64,000 bases of DNA from Novosphingobium percolationis (lineage in GTDB: Bacteria; Pseudomonadota; Alphaproteobacteria; Sphingomonadales; Sphingomonadaceae), in the NCBI RefSeq assembly GCF_020179425.1, contig NZ_JAILYM010000005.1:1-64000 (forward strand). The letters are read 5' to 3'. The position numbers were made by a program, and so were the translations under genes. Below, in pieces: positions 56,897 through 64,000 of this stretch. The notes beneath the pieces are model-generated. The model did not search any database. It was not told the DNA's origin and saw nothing but the letters and a program-made list of their open reading frames with translations. Numbering within the stretch: the stretch's first letter is position 1; the number at the start of each line of letters is the position of its first letter.

Positions 56897-58216
56897 TTAC
56901 CCGTCCGCGCCGGCTTCCTGCGGAATGTCGCGTTCGACCAGCAGCTTGTCGATCTTGCGCCCGTCCATGTCGACCACTTCGAAGCGCCAGCCCTGTTCGT
57001 GGAAGTGGTCGCCCTCGCCCGGCAGACGCTTGAGCACCGACAGGACGTAGCCTGCCGCCGTGGCGTAGTCGCGGTCTTCGGGCAGGTCGATGACGAGGCG
57101 ATCGGCCATGGCGTCGGCGGGCAGCGCGCCCGACAGCAGCAACGAGCCGTCCTCGCGCTCGACCACCATCGGTTCGTCACCTTCGTCGCTGTGCGCCACG
57201 AAGTTCCCCGCGATGGCCGAAAGCAGGTCAGCCGGGGTGACGATGCCTTCGAGATGGCCGTATTCATCATGGACCAGCGCCATGGCCAGTTCGGCCTGCT
57301 GGATCACGCGCAACGCATCCATCGTATCGAGCTGGTCGGGCACGATCGCGGGCTTCTTCATCAGCGCGGGCAGATCGACCTTGCGACGGCGCAGCAGGAC
57401 CGACAGCACATCGCGCACCTTGACCACGCCGACGATGGTATCGACCGAGCCATCGCCCACCAGCAGCAGCGAATGCGGGCTGTCCTCGATCGCTTCGCGC
57501 AGTTCGGCTTCGGGCGCGTCGGCGGCAATCCAGTGAAGCTGGGTGCGCGGGGTCATCACTTCGCGCACCGGGCGTTCGGCCAGCCGCATCACACTGGTCA
57601 TCAGCGCGCGCTCGTCTTCCTCGATCACGCCCGAGCGCGTGGCCTCGGCAAAGATCATCTGGAGTTCTTCGGCGGTGACTTCCTGGTCGCTGCCCTTGGT
57701 CAGGCCGAGCAGGCGGATGATCAGGCCCGACGAGCGATCGAGCGCCCAGACGAACGGCGCGGTGACGCGCGCGACGATCGCCATCGGGCGCGAGGCGACG
57801 ATGGCAATCGGCTCGGCCGCCTTGAGCGCGAGCTGCTTGGGCACGAGTTCGCCCACGACGAGGCTGAGGTAGGTGGTCACCGCGATCACCAGCACGAAGC
57901 CTGCATCGTCGGCATAGCGCGCCGGCACGCCCAGCGCGGCGAGGCGTTCGCCGGTAGGGCCGCCAAGGCTGGAGCCCGAATAGGCGCCTGCGATGATGCC
58001 GACCAACGTGATGCCGATCTGCACCGTCGAAAGAAACTTGCCCGGATCGGATGCAAGCGTCAGCGCCATTCTGGCACCCCCGTTGCCCGCATCGGCGGCG
58101 ACCTTCAGCCGCGCCGGGCGTGCCGAGACGATCGCCAGTTCCGACATGGAAAACAGGCCGTTAAGGACGACGAGGCCCAAAATGACGAAGGCATCAGGCC
58201 AGGGAAACGGTGTCAC
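56897..58216 (-). CDS. CNNM/CorC-type membrane protein (hemolysin family, YtfL-like)
   Basis: A 439-residue inner-membrane protein. An N-terminal DUF21 (CNNM) domain with about four membrane segments (FVILGLVVLNGLFSMSELAIV, STVQIGITLVGIIAGA) is followed by a CBS pair (TPRTQLHWIAADAPEAELRE, VHDEYGHLEGIVTPADLL) and a CorC_HlyC domain at the end. Members work in divalent cation transport or polyamine export; older names call them hemolysins. GTG at 58216 gives the usual N-terminus; the frame is open to 58303. Transport substrate is not certain. Confidence 0.9.
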   Translation of the reverse strand: MTPFPWPDAFVILGLVVLNGLFSMSELAIVSARPARLKVAADAGNGGARMALTLASDPGKFLSTVQIGITLVGIIAGAYSGSSLGGPTGERLAALGVPARYADDAGFVLVIAVTTYLSLVVGELVPKQLALKAAEPIAIVASRPMAIVARVTAPFVWALDRSSGLIIRLLGLTKGSDQEVTAEELQMIFAEATRSGVIEEDERALMTSVMRLAERPVREVMTPRTQLHWIAADAPEAELREAIEDSPHSLLLVGDGSVDTIVGVVKVRDVLSVLLRRRKVDLPALMKKPAIVPDQLDTMDALRVIQQAELAMALVHDEYGHLEGIVTPADLLSAIAGNFVAHSDEGDEPMVVEREDGSLLLSGALPADAMADRLVIDLPEDRDYATAAGYVLSVLKRLPGEGDHFHEQGWRFEVVDMDGRKIDKLLVERDIPQEAGADG

Positions 58217-58381
58217 GGCACGGGCGACTAGCAGATTTCCGGCGGTGCGCGAAGAGGCTCTTGGCACGCGGCGCTTATAACCATTCGGGAACTGTTCAGC
58301 CACGCGCGGCGTAATGCTGTAGTTCCACGCGCGCCACGATCACGATATCGCTGCGCGGGTCGCATTCGAAGGGGAAGAACA

Positions 58382-59074
58382 ATGCATATTCGTCGGGTTT
58401 TCGTCTCGAGCCTCTGTGCCGTTTCACTGGTCAGCCTGTCGGCCTGCGTCACCGATCCCAACACGGGCGAGCGCAAGGTTTCGCGCACGGCCATCGGCGG
58501 TCTCGGCGGGGCGCTCGGCGGCGCGCTGCTGGGCGGGCTGATTGGCGGCAAGACCGGCCGCATCCTTGGTGCGGGCATCGGCGGCGTGGCCGGCGCGGCA
58601 GTCGGCTACAACATGGACAAGCAGATCAAGCAGCTGCGCGAGCAGACCGCCGGATCGGGCGTGGACGTGACGCCGACCGACAACGGCACCGCGATCCTCG
58701 TCAACCTGCCCAACGGCGTGACGTTCGATACCGACAGCACGGTGATCAAGCCGACCTTCCGCGACACGCTGGACCGCGTGGCGCAGTCGATGGTGCAGTA
58801 CCCCAACTCGCTGATCGACGTGTACGGCCACACCGATTCGACCGGGTCGGAAACCTATAACCAGCAGCTGTCGGAACGCCGCGCGCAGGCCGTCGCATCC
58901 TACTTGTCCAGCCGTGGCGTTTCGTCGGCGCGCATCCGCAGCCAGGGCTTTGGCGAGACCCAGCCGGTGGCGTCGAACGCCACCGAGGAAGGCCGTTCGG
59001 CCAATCGCCGGGTCGAGATCAAGATCGTTCCGGTAACGCAGGACGATGTGGCCGCGGCGCGTTCGGGCCAGTAA
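58382..59074 (+). CDS. OmpA-family lipoprotein with glycine-zipper segment
   Basis: A 230-residue outer-membrane lipoprotein. The lipobox is SLSAC (C22). A glycine-zipper region (GGLGGALGGALLGGLIGGKTG) follows, then an OmpA C-terminal peptidoglycan-binding domain with VYGHTDSTGS, NQQLSERRAQAVASYL, and NRRVEIKI. The layout matches YiaD/Pal-like proteins. It probably links the outer membrane to peptidoglycan. The gene ends before a perfect hairpin at 59087-59125. Confidence 0.93.
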   Translation: MHIRRVFVSSLCAVSLVSLSACVTDPNTGERKVSRTAIGGLGGALGGALLGGLIGGKTGRILGAGIGGVAGAAVGYNMDKQIKQLREQTAGSGVDVTPTDNGTAILVNLPNGVTFDTDSTVIKPTFRDTLDRVAQSMVQYPNSLIDVYGHTDSTGSETYNQQLSERRAQAVASYLSSRGVSSARIRSQGFGETQPVASNATEEGRSANRRVEIKIVPVTQDDVAAARSGQ

Positions 59075-59086
59075 CAATCGGCCTTC

Positions 59087-59125
59087 ATGCCAGCCGGGTT
59101 GACCTGAGCGTCGCCCGGCTGGCAT
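59087..59125 (+). terminator. Terminator-like hairpin after the OmpA-family gene
   Basis: ATGCCAGCCGGG (59087-59098) pairs perfectly with CCCGGCTGGCAT (59114-59125) around a 15-nt loop. No T-run follows, so it may be a factor-dependent terminator or stabiliser. Confidence 0.6.
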
Positions 59126-59151
59126 CGGCACGGGCAAAGGAGATTTGCCCC

Positions 59152-60144
59152 GTGACCATTGCCCGCCGTCCCCTTGCAGGCCGTCTCACCAATCCCGTCG
59201 GCCTTGGCTGCATGTCGTTGAGCTGGGCCTATGGCGGCAGACCTGCGGACGCGGATGGGATCGCGCTGCTCCATCGCGCGATCGACCTGGGCTACGATCA
59301 TTTCGACACCGCCCGTCTTTATGGGCTGGGCCACAACGAGACGCTGGTGGGCGAGGCGCTGAAAGGCCGCCGCGACAAGGTGTTCCTCGCGTCAAAGATG
59401 GGAATCTTCGCAAGTGGCGAAAAGCGCGGGATCGATTGTGCGCCAGCGACCATCCGCAGCGAGCTGGAAACGTCGCTCAAGCTGCTTCAGACGGACCACA
59501 TCGATCTCTACTACATGCACAGGCGCGATTTTTCGGTGCCGATCGAGGATTCGGTCGGCGCAATGGCGCGGCTGATAGAGGAGGGCAAGATCGGGGCGAT
59601 CGGCCTGTCCGAGATGTCCGCCGACACGCTGCGCAAGGCAAGCGCGGTGCATCCGATCGCGGCGATGCAGACCGAATATTCGCCCTGGACCCGGCAGGCC
59701 GAAATCGCCGTGCTGGAAGCCTGCCGCGAATCGGGAACGACGTTCGTCGCCTTTTCGCCGGTCGGACGCGGCGCGCTGACCGACGTGCTGCCCGAGCCGG
59801 ACGGACTGGAGGAAAAGGACATCCGCCGCGCCATGCCGCGCTTCCAGGGCGAGAACTGGGCGCACAACCGCACGCTGTTGCGCGACTTCGCCGCGATTGC
59901 CGCGCGGGCCGGGGTGAGCGCGGCGCAGCTTTCGCTGGCCTGGGTGTTGTCACGCGGGGATCACGTCGTGGCGATTCCCGGCACGGCCAAGCTGGCGCAT
60001 CTGGAAGAAAACATCGCGCGCTGGGACTGGGCGATTCCCGCCGAGGTGGCGGCGCAGGTCGATGCACTGATCAACCAGCAGACGGTGGCGGGGCACCGCT
60101 ATGCGGCGGCGATGCAGGCGACGATCGATACCGAGGACTTCTGA
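59152..60144 (+). CDS. Aldo/keto reductase
   Basis: A 330-residue NADPH-dependent oxidoreductase of the aldo/keto reductase fold. The catalytic tetrad is visible as D and Y in FDTARLYG, K in LASKMG and H in YYMHRR. The C-terminal AIPGTAKLAHLEENI is the cofactor-binding part. Substrate is unknown. GTG at 59152 follows AAAGGAGATTTGCCCC. It is convergent with a CysQ-like gene, 21 bp away. Confidence 0.93.
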   Translation: MTIARRPLAGRLTNPVGLGCMSLSWAYGGRPADADGIALLHRAIDLGYDHFDTARLYGLGHNETLVGEALKGRRDKVFLASKMGIFASGEKRGIDCAPATIRSELETSLKLLQTDHIDLYYMHRRDFSVPIEDSVGAMARLIEEGKIGAIGLSEMSADTLRKASAVHPIAAMQTEYSPWTRQAEIAVLEACRESGTTFVAFSPVGRGALTDVLPEPDGLEEKDIRRAMPRFQGENWAHNRTLLRDFAAIAARAGVSAAQLSLAWVLSRGDHVVAIPGTAKLAHLEENIARWDWAIPAEVAAQVDALINQQTVAGHRYAAAMQATIDTEDF

Positions 60145-60165
60145 CGCCCGTTCCCGGGCCGCCCC

Positions 60166-60969
60166 CTATTCCTTGACCAGTCTGGCCGCACGTTCGGCCA
60201 GCCGGTCGACGGCGGCGGCATGGATCGCGGGCGAGGTGACGAGCAGGCCGAAGGCGCGCGGATCACGCTTGTTGTAATCGAGCGGCGCGCCGAAGGCATC
60301 GCTGACCGCCGCGCCTGCCTCGCGCGCGATCAGCGTGGCGGCGGCTATGTCCCATTCGAAGCCCCACCGCAGCGTGGCGAGCAGGTCCGCCTGGTTGGCG
60401 GCGACCATCGCGATGCGCAGCGCGATCGAGTTGGGCTTGTCCACCAGCACCAGATCCTGATCGACCTTGGCCAGCGCATCGGCGGGGACGCGCGCGCCCG
60501 GCAGGGTGGTGCGCGTGCTGGCACGCAGCGGCAGGCCGTTGCGGCTGGCCCCCTGCCCTGCCGTCGCGAACCAGAACTCGTCGCGCGCGGGCGCGCTCAT
60601 CATGCCGATCAGCGGACGCCCGGCACTGACCAGCCCGACCGAGACGCACCAGCCGGGACGGCCCCGGATGAAATCGCGCGTGCCGTCAACCGGATCGACC
60701 AGCCAGCACAAGCCCCGCTCCAGCCGCTCGGGATGATCGACCGTCTCTTCCGACAGCCAGCCGGCCGATGGCAGCAACGCCCCCAGTTCGCGCTTGAGGA
60801 AAGCATCGACCGCAATGTCGGCCTCGCACACCGGGCTGCCCGGCGTCTTTTCCCAGACTTGCGGCGCGTGGCCATGGCCGGGCCAGTGCGACAGCGCCAT
60901 CTGTCCCGCTTCGCGCACGATGTTTTCAAGGGCTGCGTAGTCGAGCATCCGGTCCAAGCGATGGGCCAT
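60166..60969 (-). CDS. Inositol monophosphatase-family phosphatase (CysQ/HisN-like)
   Basis: A 267-residue magnesium-dependent phosphatase. Metal-binding residues are seen in SEETVDH, DPVDGTRDF and WDIAAATLIAREAG. CysQ enzymes clear 3'-phosphoadenosine 5'-phosphate from sulphate assimilation; HisN relatives act on histidinol phosphate, and sequence alone does not separate them here. Starts at 60969 or 60948 are likely; the frame opens to 61062. It is divergent from the large RTX gene. Confidence 0.9.
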   Translation of the reverse strand: MAHRLDRMLDYAALENIVREAGQMALSHWPGHGHAPQVWEKTPGSPVCEADIAVDAFLKRELGALLPSAGWLSEETVDHPERLERGLCWLVDPVDGTRDFIRGRPGWCVSVGLVSAGRPLIGMMSAPARDEFWFATAGQGASRNGLPLRASTRTTLPGARVPADALAKVDQDLVLVDKPNSIALRIAMVAANQADLLATLRWGFEWDIAAATLIAREAGAAVSDAFGAPLDYNKRDPRAFGLLVTSPAIHAAAVDRLAERAARLVKE

Positions 60970-61153
60970 GCCGCCGATTGGCGCAAGGGGGCGCGCTGCA
61001 GATACGAACAATGCGCCAAGGATCATGGTCAAGAGCGCGTGAACCATGCCCCGCGCGGTCATGCGGATTCCACGTATGAGGGACGTGCCCTAACTTTCGT
61101 TCCGGATTTGCAGTCGCCCGGCGCGGCTGCAGCAGCGACAGGAAGCACGCGCT

Positions 61154-64000
61154 ATGACCGAGATTCTCCAGGACGGCACGTTCACGCGAACGCTGGGCGA
61201 AGTTTGGCGCGACTGGACCAGCGCGGGCGTGACCTTGGCCGATGCGCCGGGCTCGCTCACCGGCAACATGGCCACTCTGCCGGTGGGCGCGGACCTGTTC
61301 CAGCAATTCGGCAACCTTGCCAACGGCACCTACAAGCTGACGTTCATGGCCGCCAATCCGTCGGACAACGAGGCTCATCTGGTGTTCGCGGTGCAGCAGG
61401 CCGGCGGCACCTCGGTCAATACCGGGATGACGCTGGGTCTGGCCAAGGAAGTCGTGCTGCCCGCGCATAGCGATTTCGTGCCGGTGGAGCTGACCTTCAC
61501 CATTGCCTCGCCCGGATATGCGGTGAACGAGTTCTATTTCTCGAACTCGTACAATTCTCCCGAATCCTCGATCGCCCACTCGGTCAATCCTGCGGGAACG
61601 CTGATCGAGGTGGCGCAGGTCTCACTGGCCAGCGTGCCCGCCGCGCAGAATGCCGTGCTCAACCTTCCGGCGGGCGAACAGTACCACTTCGAAGCGCTGA
61701 TCGCGACCGCGGCCGACGGGTCGCGCGGCTGGCTGACGGGCCATGCGGACGCGAATGCACCCGGCGGCTGGTCCTATACCGTGGCGGGCGGCGATATCGC
61801 GGGCAAGGCGATCACCGCGGTCTATGCGCTCGAACACACCTCGGCCGTGATCGGCGCCACCTCGACGCTCGATGGCCGCACCACGCTGGTGCGCAGCGAG
61901 TTCGCCAGCGATGCGCTGGCGCCGGGGAAGATCACGGTGGCCGACTTCAGCGACGTGGCCGCATCAGCAGGCGTCACCGGCGCAACCCGGCTGGTCGACT
62001 ACCTCGACCTCAAGGAAGTGAACCTGCCGGGCATTCCCGACTACAACGGGCTGGTCTACGGCAACGAAGGGCCGTTCGTGACCTACAACGGCGTCACCAC
62101 GCTGTCGGGGTCGAACCGGCAGTTCTTCGTATCCGCGCATGACGGGGTGCTGCCCGACGGCTGGCTGGCCCACGAATCGATCGGCGTTCCGCCTGCCTAC
62201 CACCAGATCGATCTCGGTTCGTGGACCTTCGACCGGCAGGTGCTGGCCAAGATCGACGTGGCGGGGGTGTTCTCGTGGAGCGCGCCGGCCCCGACCAACG
62301 CCGCGCCCGTAATCACGTCCGGGGATGGTCGCGATGCGGCGACGATTTCCATTGCCGAGAATCGATCGGCGATCACCACTTTGACAGCCAGCGATACCGA
62401 TGCGGGATCGGTGCTGACCTGGTCGATCAGCGGCGGCGCGGATGCGGCGCTGTTCACGGTCGATGCGGCAAGCGGCGCGCTGCGGTTCGTATCAAGCCGC
62501 AACTTCGAGCGACCGGCGGACGATGGGGCCAACAACGTCTATGACGTGGTGATCAGCGTATCGGACGGGCAAGCGCGCGACAGCCAGGCGATTGCGGTCA
62601 CCGTCAACAACGTCAACGAAGCGCCGACCGGCGGCGTCACGATCAGCGGCAGCGCCACCGTCGGCGGTACGCTGACCGCCGACAACACCGTGCGCGAGCC
62701 CGACGGCCCCGGACCGGGCAGCTACCAGTGGCTGCGCGACGGCGTGGCGATCGCAGGCGCCAGGACGACAAGCTATGTCGTGACGCAGGCCGACGTCGGC
62801 CACGCCATCGCGGCGGCGCTCGTCTATACCGACGGCGGCGGGTTTGCCGAACAGGTCACCAGCGATGCGCTGACCGCCACAGCGGCTCCGGCGCGCGATC
62901 CGGGCGTGACCATCACCGGCAGCGATCTCGTGACGGGCGAGGATGGCGACACGGCGTTGCTGTCGGTCGTGCTGAACAAGGCTCCGGTCGATCCCGTCAC
63001 GCTGCGCTTCGCCGTCAGCGATGCGAGCGAGGGCACGCTTTCCGTCCAGTCGCTGACCTTCACCGCCAGCAACTGGAACATGGCGCAAAGCCTGACCGTC
63101 ACCGGCGCGGATGATTTCCTGAACGACGGCACGCAGACCTACAGCCTGCAGACCACGGTCGACACCCGCGACCTGTCGTACCTGCGCGTAACCGTGGGCG
63201 ACGTCGCGCTGTCGAACCTCGACGACGGACAGGACACGCCGCGCCAGCTCTATGGTGGCAACGACATCGACTATCTGGTCGGCGGCAACGGCGACGACCG
63301 GCTCTACGGCGCGGGCAACCTCGACGACTTGCGCGGCGGCATCGGCAATGATCGCCTCTATGGCCAGGAAGACAACGATCGCCTCTACGGCGGCGACGGC
63401 GCGGATCAGCTCTACGGCGGCTATGACGACGACGAGCTGCATGGCGATGCCGGGAACGACAAGCTGTACGGCGAACAGGGCGACGACCGGCTGGAGGGCG
63501 GCGCGGGCGCGGACGTACTCGACGGCGGCACCGGCGCCGATACGATGATCGGCGGGGCGGGCAACGACACCTACTATGTCGACGATACCGGCGACGTGAT
63601 CGACGACCAGGGACTGCCGGGTGATATCGACACGGTCATGGTGGTCGCCACGATCCAGTACCTGCTGGCGCCCAACGTCGACAATGCTGCGCTCGGCAGG
63701 GACAGCGGCGATGCAGGCCTTGTCGGCAACGGCCTTGCCAACGATCTCGATGGCAACGATGGCGCGAACGCTCTCGATGGAGGTGCGGGCAACGACACGA
63801 TCGACGGCGGCGCGGGCAGTGACGTGCTGGTCGGGGGCGCGGGAGACGATGTGATCGTCGGCGGTGCGGGTGTCGACACGACCGACTATGGCGATGCCAC
63901 CGGCGCGATCGTGATCGACCTTTCCGCAGGCACGGCCAAGGGCGAGGGCGCGGACACGCTTTCGGGCGTGGAAAACGTGATCGTGGGTGGTGGCAACGAT
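61154..64000 (+). CDS. Large RTX surface/secreted protein with cadherin-like, Ig-like and Calx-beta-like domains (partial)
   Basis: An open frame of 949 codons from ATG 61154 that runs off the right edge. There is no signal peptide. An N-terminal beta-rich region (about residues 1-380) is followed by a cadherin-like domain (TISIAENRSAITTLTASDTDAG to VNNVNEAP, about 390-490), an Ig-like repeat (VGGTLTADN...YQWLRDGVAI, about 493-578), and a Calx-beta-like domain (about 580-695). RTX nonapeptide repeats (GGNGDDRLYG) cover about 700-800, then a serralysin-like spacer and more RTX repeats begin. Type I secretion with calcium-bound folding is expected; an adhesin or biofilm matrix protein is likely. 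AGGAAGC precedes the start. Confidence 0.9.
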   Translation, partial: MTEILQDGTFTRTLGEVWRDWTSAGVTLADAPGSLTGNMATLPVGADLFQQFGNLANGTYKLTFMAANPSDNEAHLVFAVQQAGGTSVNTGMTLGLAKEVVLPAHSDFVPVELTFTIASPGYAVNEFYFSNSYNSPESSIAHSVNPAGTLIEVAQVSLASVPAAQNAVLNLPAGEQYHFEALIATAADGSRGWLTGHADANAPGGWSYTVAGGDIAGKAITAVYALEHTSAVIGATSTLDGRTTLVRSEFASDALAPGKITVADFSDVAASAGVTGATRLVDYLDLKEVNLPGIPDYNGLVYGNEGPFVTYNGVTTLSGSNRQFFVSAHDGVLPDGWLAHESIGVPPAYHQIDLGSWTFDRQVLAKIDVAGVFSWSAPAPTNAAPVITSGDGRDAATISIAENRSAITTLTASDTDAGSVLTWSISGGADAALFTVDAASGALRFVSSRNFERPADDGANNVYDVVISVSDGQARDSQAIAVTVNNVNEAPTGGVTISGSATVGGTLTADNTVREPDGPGPGSYQWLRDGVAIAGARTTSYVVTQADVGHAIAAALVYTDGGGFAEQVTSDALTATAAPARDPGVTITGSDLVTGEDGDTALLSVVLNKAPVDPVTLRFAVSDASEGTLSVQSLTFTASNWNMAQSLTVTGADDFLNDGTQTYSLQTTVDTRDLSYLRVTVGDVALSNLDDGQDTPRQLYGGNDIDYLVGGNGDDRLYGAGNLDDLRGGIGNDRLYGQEDNDRLYGGDGADQLYGGYDDDELHGDAGNDKLYGEQGDDRLEGGAGADVLDGGTGADTMIGGAGNDTYYVDDTGDVIDDQGLPGDIDTVMVVATIQYLLAPNVDNAALGRDSGDAGLVGNGLANDLDGNDGANALDGGAGNDTIDGGAGSDVLVGGAGDDVIVGGAGVDTTDYGDATGAIVIDLSAGTAKGEGADTLSGVENVIVGGGND

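Overview
This 64 kb window is GC-rich chromosomal DNA with tightly packed genes, many start/stop overlaps and frequent GTG or TTG starts. The gene content points to an alphaproteobacterium of the order Sphingomonadales, most likely close to Novosphingobium or Sphingobium. The evidence is a DUF3576 lipoprotein-leuS-lptE-holA operon, a MipZ-type division ATPase, a ParA-linked J-domain protein, a DUF3035 lipoprotein behind lspA, the C-minus form of ribosomal protein L36, and TonB-dependent iron uptake. The genus call is inference from family resemblance. It has not been tested by a search.

Layout. 1-477 has no convincing gene. 478-12110 carries ubiG with a small HTH-like protein, lysC (with a probable internal start for a beta subunit), a nitronate monooxygenase, a secreted M64-type RTX metalloprotease followed by an MFS exporter, an HNH nuclease, an M20 peptidase, and gyrB with a small downstream partner. 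12296-16836 is the lipoprotein-leuS-lptE-holA operon (translation, LPS transport, replication). 17051-24566 is a compact exopolysaccharide locus: polyprenyl-phosphate sugar transferase, a small secreted protein, an O-antigen polymerase/ligase-like membrane protein, a Wza-type exporter, a Wzc-type tyrosine autokinase and a TPR-like protein. On the opposite strand lie a phosphomannomutase/phosphoglucomutase (a sugar-nucleotide precursor enzyme), a membrane-anchored J-domain protein and MipZ.

27387-45748 is mixed metabolism and envelope: panC, a TonB-C-like protein, a class II aldolase, an orphan [2Fe-2S] subunit, a siderophore receptor behind a Fur-type palindrome, arsC, a membrane protein with seven copies of an LDDILGE-like motif, an M14 peptidase with two DUF4136 proteins, galE, L36, a HAD phosphatase, pgeF-pepN, an NAD(P)-binding protein, a DMT transporter, a threonine aldolase and an acetyltransferase. 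45762-47533 is a decayed integrative element in tRNA-Thr(GGT): 33-nt direct repeats bound a frameshifted, C-terminally truncated integrase and two small genes.

47711-60969 returns to housekeeping: gpmA, purE-purK-folA-dipeptidase-ribF, then ileS-lspA-DUF3035, a CNNM/CorC-type membrane protein, an OmpA lipoprotein, an aldo/keto reductase and a CysQ-like phosphatase. The right edge (from 61154) is the open 5' part of a large RTX surface or secreted protein with cadherin-like, Ig-like and Calx-beta-like domains.

The most unusual observations are the seven-copy acidic motif protein, the LysC internal start, two mutually exclusive hairpins before gyrB, the MipZ/J-domain gene pair, and the relic island whose host tRNA-Thr has a mismatch in its anticodon stem.
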